NCBI GenBank assembly: GCA_026874595.1
Contig: CM049313.1
Coordinates: 61,490,659 to 61,554,658 of the forward strand
DNA length: 64,000 nucleotides
Direction of reading: 5' to 3'
Source of the DNA: Sipunculus nudus
Taxonomy: Eukaryota > Annelida > Sipuncula > Golfingiida > Sipunculidae
Numbering within the stretch: the first letter of the stretch is position 1; each line of letters begins with the position of its first letter. The position numbers and the translations under genes were made by a program. Shown one piece after another: positions 34,716 through 46,468 of the stretch. The notes beneath the pieces are model-generated. The model was not told the DNA's origin. It worked only from the letters and a program-made list of their open reading frames with translations, and ran no database searches.

Positions 34716-35419
34716 GTCGAATGCACTTGGTCGCACGAAGTGCAGGGCTTTGCATGCGATTGAGATCCTTGACAAATATTCACCAACACATGTAGGCCTA
34801 TACTATGTAACAGATGTAAAGAAAATGTTAATCAAATTCATGATGTGTACATGTGTGGAGTGGCACCACCAAAGTTGTCGACACATAATACTGAATTAAG
34901 ATTTTTTTTACATCGAGGCTTTTTTCTCATTACTGCAGTTACAAATGTAAAACCCCTGTAAAAATGTATATTTAATACGTTTGTACTGGTATTTGTTTGT
35001 TTTACATGCGTGTGCCATCTGATTTGCAATAACGTTTATGTATTGCTCTTTGTTTTAAAGACTTTTAAATCTTTCATTCAGTATGTATACTTAATGCGTA
35101 TAAGCCGTAGCCATCATTTTTACAAATAAAACTGGTATTTTTGCATTTCCTTCTAAGGTCTATTCCGTGGACGGTTTCTTTGTATGTATATGTAATACTG
35201 TTGATCAGTTTCTCATGTCACATGATACATGTGTAGGTGACTATTTGTCAAAGATCCCCACCACATGCATGTTAGACACTGGTTTCGGGTGACCGTGTTC
35301 GACAGTACGCTGTTCCGATACATGTTCCGAACGCCGTTCCGAAATATATTTATCCACAACACCATACATATAATGAATCTATATAAAAATAGCGTGACGC
35401 GATTTGTGTGATTTTCCGT
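34716..35419. other. No gene seen
   Basis: Open frames at 34672 and 34838 have no motif. The phrase AATAGCGTGACGCGATTTGT at about 35387 is also found near 33995, so a short dispersed repeat is shared by the two sites. Confidence 0.4.
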
Positions 35420-36515
35420 ATCCGGAAACCTTGCAATCCGACGGTATTTTGCAATAAACGAACGGGACCCATAGAAACTAGCCTTGACAAACCGACAGCC
35501 TAGGATTCCGACTCCGACATGACATTTCCCGACACAAACAAGGATACCGACGTATTTTCTGACTTGACAATCCGACCGGTATATTGTCCTTTGATGTCAG
35601 TCGTCGCGCTCGTGCACACAACACCCTGATCAATTAGGCGTGAAATCAAGCGATACGTATTGTTCTAACTGTACACGAGAACCGATTATTGAGTCAATTT
35701 GGCTCACTAATTAAGTCAGTTAACATCCGTATGTGGCACACATGAACCTCTCGGTGTGTGGAATACACGGAGGTGGAGAACGGTGCTGGGGACCTTTTCC
35801 AGGCACTCAACAGCGCGGACCACGTGACCGCGGAGCGATATCTCGTATTAGACAACATGGAGCCAACGGAAGCAACGCCGACGGCCGCTGATATTCTGTC
35901 AATGGTCAAAGAAGACAGTGACAGCGAGTCTGAGGGAGAAGATGGTCCTTTAAACCAGTAACTCCCAGAGACACTATTGGGGGATTGGAAACAGGGCTAC
36001 GGTATATTGAGGAGCTTGGCTTCGAAGCAGGGGACGTTGATGCCGGCCGCTTTGAAAAGTCTGTGAAAATGAAAAATAAATGAACAAGATACCAGACAGA
36101 TATGCTTGCATTCTTTAGACGCACATGAACTTAGTAGATCAACTGCTGGTTCAAATATATACATTTAGTTAATGTTTGTTCAGAAATATAAGCATATCTC
36201 AAAATTGTAGAATCTGCATAGGTCGTCAATCTTGACGAGCGTAGTATATATAGACAAGTATATAAGAAATAAAAACAATACTCCATGACGGATGATTTTT
36301 TATTTTCTAATTCACATTAATCATAACAATACCATATACGCAGTTTATTATAACAAAATACTTAATGAATTATAACAAGTCCTCCAAACATTTAGGTCAC
36401 ATTGTATCTTGACCCTCCGTCACCTTTATTGATTTGACAGTCCGACAGCCTTGCAATCCGACGTAAATTAGCGTATTACATTTAGTGTCGGATTATCAAG
36501 TCACGACTGTATAAG
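35420..36515 (+). mobile_element. Second Tigger-like element, internally deleted
   Basis: Both sides are rich in CCGAC motifs in TIR-like phrases: CTTGCAATCCGACGGTATT on the left and CCTTGCAATCCGACGTAAAT on the right. The right end continues GTGTCGGATTATCAAGTCAC-GACTGTA. It holds the C-terminal part of a transposase frame. Confidence 0.6.
35758..36083 (+). pseudogene. C-terminal fragment of Tigger-type transposase
   Basis: The frame has YLVLDNMEPTEATPTAADIL, then SMVKEDSDSESEGED: an acidic linker after a helix with the I-hydrophobic-x-M-V pattern, as at the end of Tigger transposases. Near 35955 the frame shifts, and a second frame, TPRDTIGGLETGLRYIEELG, runs to TGA at 36081-36083. The DNA-binding and DDE domains are missing. 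Confidence 0.55.
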
Positions 36516-36783
36516 AATTTCAAGAGTAAAAAAATAGTAATATCATTATTAAAATAGGAAGGAATTAGATTTTTTTTGTAGACGAGAATGCCTTAGTGCG
36601 GCCCCCTCAGCCATTCTAGTCCACCAAAATAAACTTTAATTTATTGTATAACAACACTCTTAGGGGTTAATCAAGGGATTTGGGGCTATTTTCTCTTCTC
36701 AGCAAATATTTTTTCCCCGACAGTGACAAAAAAAAAGAATTTTCTTCTTCCCCGGTGTCGAGGTTGGGTCCTTATATATATAT

Positions 36784-36844
<61 letters not shown>

Positions 36845-37599
36845 TGACACTCTACATCATATAAACATTTAGTTTTGTTTGTGTTTAATGCTGTTTCATT
36901 TCAGGATCTGTGGTATTTTGATTTGTATTGAGACCCTATATTAAATCTTATTTAATTGCCTCGATTTAAAGTCATCTTGTTGTTAATATTCTTGATATGA
37001 CATGTAGAACACGGTTGTCTGTAGGTAGTAGATCAGTGAATGAAGTGATAATGTGACAATTCAGGATAATATATTTTAAATCAAAGGCTTTTTATACACA
37101 AGCAATTATCATATGATGCTTCGTCCTCAACTCTAGAAGCAGCACTGATGCTTGTTTTTAACTGTGGAACATGTGCTTTTAGGAATAGGCAGTTAAGGGG
37201 GTTATGTACATCCCTTTTTTTAAATTTATTCATTTTAACCATTGATTTATCTTAAATGATACAATGAAATAAGTCTAGTGACAGATTGGAATCTTTTGAT
37301 CTCACAAAATCAGGTTTCACAAAACCTATAGGTGTCAAAACAAAAAGGAGATGTGTGTAAAAACATGCAATAAAAATTGAGCAACGTGAATGTGAATTTA
37401 TAAAGAATATCCACTGCATACATTACTGCACTATCATGATCCTTATAAGGATGGAAACAATCTTAACTACTTCCAACATGAGTGCCTGTATTCTTACAAA
37501 ACTATGTTATAAAATACACTTTCCTGAACTTCTGAGAAGTTAACTGATTTTATTGTCTATTTTGATTTTCCATTCCTTACAAGATGTTGGGTTAAAAGA
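36084..37599. other. No gene seen; (TA)n at 36774-36839
   Basis: AT-rich intronic sequence. Apart from the (TA)n tract I see nothing I can name. Confidence 0.5.
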
Positions 37600-39735
37600 A
37601 ACCTGAAACCTAATTCTATAGGTCTGGAGCCCTCGTATGTACAAATCATCCCTGTGAATTTTGGAAAGCTGAAGTATGTTGTTGATGAGTCATTGCGTTC
37701 GAGAGAAAATCAGCAATGGGGCTGCGGCGGCCATATTTGAATTCAGACAAATCTGTTATTTTATAGGTCTGGAGCCCTCATAGGTACCAATCATCCCTGT
37801 GAAATTGGGAAAGCTGCATTCTGTTGTTGTTGAATTACCGCGCACGATAGAAAATCAGCGATTTGGCTGTGGCAGCCATATTGAGTCTGTAATTCGATAA
37901 GTCTGTAATTCGATAGGTCTGGAGCCCTCATAGGTGCCAACATCCCTGTGAATTTGGAAAGGCTGCAGTATGTTGTTGTTGAGTAATCGCACTCGAAAGA
38001 AAATCAGCGATTGGGATGTGGCGGCCATATTGGAATTCCTACAAGTCTGTAATTCGAGAGGTCTTGAGCGCTAATAGGTACCAATCATCCTTGTGAATTT
38101 AGGAAAGCTGCAGTATGTTGTTGTTGAGTTATAACGTACAAAAGAAAATCAGCGATTGGGCTGTGGCGGCCATATTGGAATTCCGACAAGTCTGTAAATC
38201 GATAGGCCTGGAGTCCTCATAGGTACCAATCATCCCTGTGAAATTGGGAAAGCTGCATTTTGTTGTTGTTGAGTTATCGCGCACGAAAGAAAATCAGCGA
38301 TTTGGCTGTGGCAGCCATATTGAAAATCCGACAAGTCTATAATTCGATAGGTCTTGAGCCCTAATAGGGGCCGACATCCCTGTGAATTAGGGAAAGCTGC
38401 AGTTTGATGTGGTTGAGTTATCGCACTCGAAAGAAAATCAGCGATTGGGCTGTGGCGGCCATATTGGATTTCCTACAAGTCTGTAATTCGAGAGGTCTGG
38501 AGCGCTAATAGGTACCAATCATCCCTGTGAAATTGGGAAAGCTGTAGTATGTTGTTGTTGAGTTATTGCGTACAAAAGAAAATCAGCGATTGGGCTGTGG
38601 CGGCCATATTGGAATTCGGACAAGTCTGTAATTCAACAGTTTTGAAGCCCTCATAGGTACCAATTTCTGTGAATATTGGAAAGCTGCAGTATGTTGTTGT
38701 TGAGTAATCGCACTCGAAAGAAAATCAGCGATTGGGCTGTGGCGGTCATATTTGAATTCCGACAGGTCTGTAATGCGATAGGACTTGAGCCCTCATAGGT
38801 AACCATAATCCCTGTGAATTTGGTAAAGCTGCAGTATGTTGTTGTTGAGTTATTGCGTACAAAAGAAAATCAGCGATTGGGCTGTGGCGGCCATATTGGA
38901 ATTCGGACAAGTCTGTAATTCAACAGTTTTGAAGCCCTCATAGGTACCAATTTCTGTGAATATTGAAAAGCTGCAGTATGTTGTTGTTGAGTTATCGCAC
39001 TCGAAAGAAAATCAGCGATTGGGCTTTGGCGGTCATATTTGAATTCCGACAGGTCTGTAATGAGATAGGTCTTGAGCCCTCATAGGTAACCATCATCCCT
39101 GTGAATTTGGTAAAGCTGCAGTATGTTGTTGTTGAGTTATTGCGTACAAAAGAAAATCAGCGATTGGGCTGTGGCGGCCATATTGGAATTCCGACAAATC
39201 TGTTATTCTATAGGTCTGGAGCCTTCATAGGTACCAATCATCCCTGTGAAATTGGGAAAGCTGCAATTTGTTGTTGTTGAGTTATCGCTCACGAAAGAAA
39301 ATCAGCGATTGGGCCTTGGCGGCCATATTGGAATTCCGACAAGTCTGTAATTCGATAGGCCTGGAGCCCTCATAGGTACCAATCATCCCTGTGAATTTGG
39401 GAAAGCTGCAGTATGTTGTTGTAGAGTAATCAGGTGCGAAAGAAAATCAGCGATTGGACTGTGGCGGCCATATTGGAATCCCGACAAGTCTGTAATTCGA
39501 TAGGCCTAGAGCCCTCATAGGTACCAATCATCCCTGTGAATTTGGGAAAGCTTCAGTAGTTGTTGTAGAGTAATCGCATGCTAAAGAAAATCAGCGGTTG
39601 GGCTGTTGCGGCCATATTGTAATTCCGACACGTCTGTAATTCGATAGGCCTGGAGCCCTCATAGGTACCAACCAACCCTGTGAATTTGGGAAAGCTGCAG
39701 TATGTTGTTGTAGAGTTATCGCGCGCGAAAGGAAG
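37600..39735. repeat. Tandem array of ~145-bp units, about 15 copies
   Basis: Each unit contains AAAATCAGCGATTGGGCTGT, GGCGGCCATATTGGAATTCC, GTCTGTAATTCGATAGG and AGCCCTCATAGGTACCAAT. Starts such as CTGGAGCCCT (39361) and CTAGAGCCCT (39506) give the 145-bp period. Units differ by point changes. The array ends in an ACGG-rich stretch at 39735-39785 (GGAAGGACGGCAGTACGG). A tandem core followed by ACGG repeats is the layout of pearl-type Helentron derivatives, but I did not find the terminal hairpins here. Confidence 0.9.
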
Positions 39736-40075
39736 TGTCACTCACGGAAGGACGGCAGTACGGAAGGACGGACTGACACGGTGATCTCTAACTAATGTGA
39801 TACAACACATCATCCCTCATCAACCTAAAAAAATACGAAAAATAGGAAATTTTCCTGAAAATAGGATAAAATAGGAAATTGACTCCCTGCTCGTTCTCTC
39901 CCATAAATTACTGATATGCCACAAGCAATGATTGCGGAAAGTGCTGACACAATATAGAAGCCATCCTGTTCATGCTTATTGACTTACAAAGTAAGCACAA
40001 ACACAACGCATCACAACTGGATCCTTGTGTAAGGTGAAAATTACAATATTCCAAACACAATTCCATGAGCAACAA

Positions 40076-41355
40076 CGGACCCATGGGTCACGGCGCTCAG
40101 CTGAATGGGACAGATATTATTGTAACACCATTTCTGTATGTAGATCTTTAATATTTCTTTTTGACAGATGTAATTTTTTGTATTCATTATGTAGTTGAGC
40201 GGAATAGTAATATAGAATATCAGTATTTCAAATATGTACAAGAATGTGCGTCTAAAAATATTGCATTGGGAATGACCAGATGTTGTTAATTGCAGAGGAA
40301 GGAAGTGGAGATTTGCAAGTATAAAAATACACATTTAATAAATCAAAATAATTATGGAAAAGTATAAAACTGATATGTTTTGGAAAGCAGTTGTTGCTGA
40401 ATGAGAGAGGAAACAGAATGTCTCAAACAGTATCTATAGAGAAGAAATGGTAGATTAAGCTATGAGAGGTTGCCATATTTGATCTGAATTGAAGAATGAG
40501 GGATTGTTGCTAATAATATCTTGTGATCTGACCATGTGTTTTCTAAGGTTGAAACTGAAGCACAAGATCTATGGTATTCCATGGTCATTGGTTGGTTCTC
40601 GGACTAGTTGTTGACATTTAAAGAGTAGACATTTGTGTCAAATTGTGTCAATTTGGTGTTATATTTTATATTAGAAATGTCAATACTGAAATCGACCATG
40701 ATCACTATAGGCAGGTTGAGGTAAACCAGAGAGACTAAAACTTGGACTGCAGAGAGGACACATTACTGGTGGGACAAAATGCCTTACAATTTGCTGCATG
40801 CGGACACAAATCTCCTTTCTTACACTCTAAAAAGTGATGGATGTTACTGTCCTCATCATCTGTGTTATTCTTAAGTACTAACTGAATGATAAAAACACTT
40901 ATTTTTCCTTCTATAACCAAAGACACACCCATGTACAGATTTAACATAATTGGCCCATATATATAACAGTTTTTAAAAAGATAAAAGCAAAAGGCCCTGC
41001 TAACTCATGACAACCAAATATTTAATACATATTGCTGAACTAAAACTGTGCACTATTATGGAGTGTTTCAACTTTAGCTTCAGGAGTCTCTCATGATCAG
41101 ATATTTCTAGAAGTATGATTATTTTAGCTATGTGACAGTAATATGTGCATAAAATAACCATGGGAATGAATGAACACCTGTCAATCATAGCATAAGAAAG
41201 AAAGTGGAGATTAACATCTACAATAAAATTTTAATTTATTGATTCAAATAAAAGGCTGTGAACAAATCCATTTTCAAATGAGCATACACTATATCTGATA
41301 AGTATATATTGTAATGTGTAATGCATGAAAATTGTGGTATAGTCAGCTGAGCTAA
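40076..41355 (-). mobile_element. Helentron-like copy, 1.3 kb, both ends present
   Basis: Begins with GACCCATGGGTCACGGCGCT and TCAGCTGA, and ends GTCAGCTGAGCTAA at 41355, the same termini as the 5.4-kb copy. 40480-40750 is a degraded match to the endonuclease ORF at 15040-15300, and 41240-41340 matches 18031-18120. It is therefore an internal-deletion derivative with no intact frame. Confidence 0.8.
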
Positions 41356-41603
41356 AATTTTTTTTTTCGTAGCAACACACGTGGATTAAACATTAATTTT
41401 TTTAAGGCTAAACCTTCAAAAGCCATTTAAAGCAGGCTGGCTACGCAAAACGGGAGTATGAAATGCATGTATCACGTATAGCTACTTTGGGTCACAGCTC
41501 GGATTTAAGACAAAGCCAAGTACAATGTGGCAGTTACAAACAACTAGTTTTTATCATGGTTCTTTTATTTTTCGGAATAACGATTTATATTTCTCCCACA
41601 CAG

Positions 41604-41780
41604 CCTGGGGCAGCGGTCCTCCTGGATGAATCGAACCCGGAGATGCAAGGATACGACACTTTAATCAACAAGACCGTCAAGAAGAAGCGACGCCGCAGGG
41701 CATGTTACGTCACTTCCGTCGTCCTTGTGGTCCTCTTAATTGGTGTCGTCATTGGACTAGCACTGTACTTTACGAGGTAA
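41604..41780 (+). CDS. Single-pass membrane protein, exon 3 (transmembrane anchor)
   Basis: The acceptor TTCTCCCACACAG joins exon 2 in phase 0. The 58 residues contain GYDTLI (a YxxL sorting motif), then KKKRRRR (residues about 771-777), then the hydrophobic helix CYVTSVVLVVLLIGVVIGLA, and end at LYFTR-stop. Basic residues just before the helix place the N-terminal part in the cytosol. Taken as drawn, the protein is tail-anchored, 803 residues. Alternatively the last codons ACG AG|GTAATG are a splice donor and an extracellular domain follows in further exons (type II topology). I found no such exon on this strand in the remaining 22 kb. Confidence 0.75.
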   Translation, partial: PGAAVLLDESNPEMQGYDTLINKTVKKKRRRRACYVTSVVLVVLLIGVVIGLALYFTR

Positions 41781-42149
41781 TGATATTTCTGCAACTTTCC
41801 AAAAGTTCGGGGACGTGAAATTACCAAATATTTTACGAATTAGCAATAAGCGCTGACGACACATACGTGCACGTGACCAAGCCTAAGGACGGTCACATGA
41901 CATAAACCAACAGTCAAGCCATTTACAAGCGTGTGTCAAAAGGATACATGTCTGGTGCTTATGGAAATGCAGACAACACCTGTTACTAAAGAAGTATGGT
42001 ATTATAATCAATGTTGACATCTTTTGAAAATTACCAAAACATAAATATTATTATCTACAATCATCATCAGTTAAGAGTTTCATGATGTTTTATGGAAGTA
42101 TCAGTCGTGTGAATCGAAGGATTCGCTCTCTAATTATTTAAAGCTTGTA

Positions 42150-42507
42150 AGGCCAAAAAAATGAAAGGTATGGTTCTCAGGCACCGCCCGCGTCAATTTT
42201 AAACCCCCGCATCAAAAATTTTTATTTTGATTTTCAACAAAAACCTTACCAATTTTGAGCTCTAGCCACTCGGACATTCTTTCCAGTAAATAAAATCATA
42301 CAATTTTGATGAAATTTCCTTTGTTATGTAGTGTTTTTACTTGTTCAGCAAAAATAAATCTGTTAGTATCACGCTTTTCCCTTATCATTTGACATTTTTA
42401 TCAAAACATACAAAAAAAAATAAAAAATATAAAAACCGCCCGCCCGCATTAATTTCTGAAAAAAAGTGCCTGATAACCAAACCTTTTTTTTTTTTGGCCT
42501 AATACAG
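42150..42507. mobile_element. MITE, ~360 bp, with terminal inverted repeats
   Basis: The left end AAGGCCAAAAAAATGAAAGG, followed by TATGGTTCTCAGGCACCGCC, is mirrored at the right by GTGCCTGATAACCAAACC and TTTTTTTGGCCTAA. No coding capacity. A diverged copy lies at 34420-34715. Confidence 0.75.
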
Positions 42508-42699
42508 GCATTTTTTTTCACAAGGACACGTGGACTCGTCTTGGGCATCTGCCGGAACACACAGATGAAATATCTGTAAAATGGAATAACAACAAACCTC
42601 CATTTTACAGGCTGCATTTTCATGATTTTACGGCTATATTAAGTTTTCGTAAAACAATATCATTACAGAAATGAACACTAGATTAAAATATTCTGTTTA

Positions 42700-42752
<53 letters not shown>

Positions 42753-43362
42753 ACGATATATAAATATTGCGAGAGAATACCAGAACAGCAAATTCACAAA
42801 AAGACTTACTCAGCTGAACATGTATTCTGAAAATACTTTTTTTTATTATTATTATTCTTATTGGAAAATGACCCGAGCTCCTTCAGGTCATACACTTATT
42901 CAACCACTCCCTCGTGAACAGAGTTCAAATTTATAACCTTAATAATCAATATCGGGTTATTTTATCCATAGAAGACTTACTTTTAAATGTACATGTGCAT
43001 ATGGCAACGCCAGAGTGCATAATACATCCGTCGTATGCCGTGTGACCTTTGACATCATTAAACATGTAGAGGTATTGCAGAGAACTGAACCCAGGTGAGT
43101 AACTTCATTGTATGAGCCACTTTACGATTACAATGACATCACCAAATAATACCACAACTACAAAATATGGACCTTTAAATAAAATACCATTGACCCAACA
43201 TAAATGCAGCAAATTTTCAGTAAATAATCTCACCAAAACCATACCATAAAACACACAAGCTGCAAAGCTCACAAATACCCACATAATATTGAAACCACAG
43301 ATTTGCAGGCTTTCACCTAAATCCATGAATTATAAAGTCATTCAACGCCTTAAATAAGAAAA
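42508..43362. other. Gap between the two host genes
   Basis: Holds a (TA)n tract at 42706-42749. I see no gene. The two convergent genes are separated by about 1.6 kb. Confidence 0.5.
42706..42749. repeat. (TA)n microsatellite
   Basis: About 22 TA units. Confidence 0.95.
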
Positions 43363-43595
43363 TCATGTTTTTAATTTGTTTTCATATAAAACGTCATCAA
43401 CGGGTATATCATGCTCAGTCACAGGTATGTTGTCACACACAGACTCGTTAAACGTCAACGCAAGGAGGTACGGCCGCTTCCCGAATGCTGCGGTGTATTT
43501 CTCCAGGTACGTATCGTAGTAACCCTTCCCTCTTCCAAGCCGGTCCCCGGTCTGTGAGAAGGCCATCCCTGGCATCAGTATCATGTCTAATCCAC
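43363..43595 (-). CDS. 5-formyltetrahydrofolate cyclo-ligase (MTHFS), exon 3
   Basis: Acceptor TTATTCAATTAACAG, then G-GLDMILMPGMAFSQTGD and RLGRGKGYYDTYL. The GRGKGYYD motif (residues 148-155) is the nucleotide- and substrate-binding signature of this family. It continues through PYLLALTFNESVCDNIPV and DDVLYENKLKT to TGA at 43363-43365. It joins exon 2 by a codon split after its first base. The open frame extends upstream into a (TA)n tract, but that part is intron. MTHFS uses ATP to convert 5-formyltetrahydrofolate to 5,10-methenyltetrahydrofolate in the cytosol, in one-carbon metabolism. Confidence 0.95.
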
Positions 43596-43606
43596 CTGTT
43601 AATTGA

Positions 43607-43652
43607 ATAAATGAATGAATGAATGAAATAAATGAATGAATGAATATATGAA
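43607..43652. repeat. (GAAT)n microsatellite
   Basis: Interrupted GAATGAATAAAT units inside MTHFS intron 2, 12 bp from the exon 3 acceptor. Confidence 0.9.
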
Positions 43653-43683
43653 TGTCAGCTGAAATCAATGTAAGGTACATTAT

Positions 43684-43684
43684 G

Positions 43685-43771
<87 letters not shown>
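43684..43771. repeat. (TA)n microsatellite
   Basis: About 42 TA units. Confidence 0.95.
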
Positions 43772-43773
<2 letters not shown>

Positions 43774-43909
43774 AGCATATCTTTTTTCCAAAGATAAATG
43801 ATATGTTATGTTAAAAACTAAAATTCATTTTTATTTCATTTTCTTAAACCAAACTGCACAATTATGAACTTTCTGGCATGTCAAGAGCCAATTTTCCAAG
43901 AACTATTTT

Positions 43910-45890
43910 AACTAGAATACGGGTAGTCGACAAGCGACTATGTGTATCCGCCGAAATCAGAGAGAGACGGGTGAAGTGAGGCATGGAGTGAGTGGCTCTG
44001 GGAAATAGACAGGATGTTTTGCATGTAAGCATGGACGTCTGCAGCCGAAATGTGTGTAGGTGGCACCACCTGTCACAATATCCAAGAAGTTATCAAAGTT
44101 CTTAAACTGCAAAATTCTTATGCAGATAAGTCAAACCACTGCCGAGATATGAGTGATTTTATCCCACGGCAGACAGACAGACGCTGTGCAAAAATGGTTG
44201 CAGGTGCGCCACTAGTTTTGCGTATAATATAGAGCTATAGACATGCAAAATTTCAATAGATTACGTCAAACCAGTCCTGGGATATAAGCCTGGAGGTCTG
44301 CAGCGTAAACATAAATGTAGGTGGCGCCACCTGCCACAAAATCGAATGTGGAAAACTTTGTTTTGGCGGATACAGTTATATAATACAGATCTAATTTCTG
44401 ACATGTACATAGGATTTTATCTAACGGCAGACAAACAGACGGACGCTGTACAAAAATAGTTTCAGGCGGCGCCACCAGTTTTGCATATGATAAAGAGCCA
44501 TGTGAGATCTATACACATGCAAAATCTCAGGAGTATACGTCAAACCAGTCCTGAGATTTAAGCCTGGATGTCTGCAGACTGAAAGTGAAAGTAGGTGGCG
44601 CCAACTGCCACAAAATCAAGAAAGCTATCCAAGAAGTATATACATCCAAAATTTGAGGCATAAAAGTCAAACCACTGCAGAGATATGAGTGATTTTATCC
44701 CACGGCAGACAAACAGATGGACGCTGTGTAGAAATGGTTGCAGGTAGTACCACCAGTTGCGTGTGTGATAAAGAGTGATGGGAGATCTATATACATGCAA
44801 AATTTCAGGAGGATATGTCAAACCAGTCCTGAGATATAAGCTTGGATAATTGCAGCCTAAACGGGAAAGTAGGTGGCGCCACCTGCCACAAAATCGAGAA
44901 AGCTATCAAAGATGTATAAACATGCAAAATTTTAGGCAGAAAAGTCAAACCACTGCCGAGATATGAGTGTCTAACAGCAGTCAAACAGATGGAATCTGTG
45001 CAAAAATGGTTGCAAGTGGCGCCACCAGTTTTGTGTATGATAAAGAGCTATGTTAGATCTATAGACATGCAAAATTTTAGGAGTACACGTCAAACAAGTC
45101 CTGAGATACAGGCCTGGATGGCTGCAGCCTGAACGTGAAAGTTGGTGGCACCACCCGCCACAAAATCCAGAAAGCTATCCAAGATGCAAAATTTTAGGCA
45201 TCCAAGATGCAAAATTTTAGGCAGATAGGTCAAACCACTGCCCAGATATGAGTGGTTTTGTCCCACAGCAGACAAACAGACAGATGCTGTGCAAAAATGG
45301 TTGCAGGTGGCGCCACCAGTTTTGCGTATGATAAAGAGCTATGTGAGATCTATAGTTATGCAAAATTTCAGGAGGATACGTGAGACCAGTCATGAGATAT
45401 AAGCCTGGAATTCTGCAGCATAAACATGAAGGTGGCACCTCCTGTCATTAAATCCAGAAAGCTATACAGGATGAATACACATGCTAAATTTCAGGTGGAT
45501 AGGTCAATTCACTGCAAAGAATGAGTGATTTTATCCCTAAGTAGATGAACAGATGGATGCTGTGCAAAAATGGTTGCAGGTGGCGCCACCATTTTTTGTA
45601 TGTTATAAAGCTATCAAAGGGCTACATTTGTGCAAAATTATTTTCCTAATTGGTCAAAGGAGTCCAAAGATATGTGGGTTAATGTGTCAAAACACAGTCA
45701 AAGCACTGGAGAGAGGAAAGATCAGAGGTCAATGCAAAATATTTTGGCACCAGTTCACTTGTGACCCATTAATTGTGTAAAGTTTCGGAAAAATCTGTCT
45801 AGTGGTCTCAGAGTTCTATTCCAAAAACAAATGCGGAACCTGGTCAAAAACACAGTATCCGCAAAACTTTGTTTTGGCGGATACAATTAA
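43910..45890. repeat. Palindrome-bearing dispersed repeat, long copy
   Basis: Same start (TAGAATACGGGTAGTCGACA) and same end (TTTTGGCGGATACAATT) as 13706-14540, with about six to seven dimeric units. GGTGGCGCCACC or close variants occur about every 135-150 bp (near 44063, 44322, 44466, 44597, 44872, 45016, 45144, 45306, 45433, 45585). Several units lost perfect palindromy (for example GGTGGCGCCAACT). It lies in MTHFS intron 2. Confidence 0.85.
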
Positions 45891-46468
45891 ACAACTATGT
45901 TTTGTTGTTGTTTTGACACAACTTAGCAGATAATTCTTTATGGGATATGATGAAATTTTAATGTTCAACTATAATAAGTTTTATAATGTGAAAATGAATT
46001 TTGTTTATCTGTCACAAAACCCTGTTGCTATAAAACATAAAAATATATGACATATCTTATTAAATCGACATTTGTAATAGTATTATTACACTCCCTTTTC
46101 ATGTTTTTAAAAAATAAAATTTTCATTCACAAAAATGAAATGATTTTTCACACCAGTCTGCATCTATGGCAATTACATTCGTTTGCCAGTGGGCTCATTT
46201 ATTATTGTGGATAATTTCTCCCCTCCTTACCATAGTATTGTTTTCCTGTTTCTATGGAAGGCTGATATGATAACCATTGATTTGTTCCCCTGCACTAATT
46301 TTGTTGCCACATATTACCATTGTAGCTGTTTACATGTCACTATGTTATTTGTTTACCTATTTCCACATTTTACCATGGTAGCTGTTTAAATGTAACCATG
46401 ACAATTGTTTACCTGATTCCACATATCACCATTTTAGTTGTTTACATGTCAACATAGCATTTGGTTAC
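45891..46468. other. MTHFS intron 2, no further gene
   Basis: Includes a short imperfect repeat of GTTTACMTGTYNNCATG phrases at 46320-46480. Confidence 0.4.

Larger units (their letters stand above)
30942..41603 (+). other. Intron 2 of the membrane protein gene
   Basis: A 10.7-kb intron that holds repeats listed separately: Tigger-like pieces, a MITE copy, the 145-bp satellite and two Helentron-like copies. 31000-31930 shows nothing I recognise. A small exon inside it cannot be excluded. Confidence 0.6.

Noticed and set aside
37600-39735. Regular array that could be mistaken for a CRISPR
   Set aside because: Units of 145 bp repeat head to tail without unique spacers, and the context is a eukaryotic intron.
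43596-43791. Upstream extension of the MTHFS exon 3 frame to 142 residues
   Set aside because: It runs through (TA)n giving IYIYIY peptides; a clear acceptor at 43596-43598 and the homology limit the exon to 43595.
44558-45438. Frames in the palindrome repeat array, both strands
   Set aside because: They are repeats of the ~280-bp dimer and mutually similar, and they lie in MTHFS intron 2.
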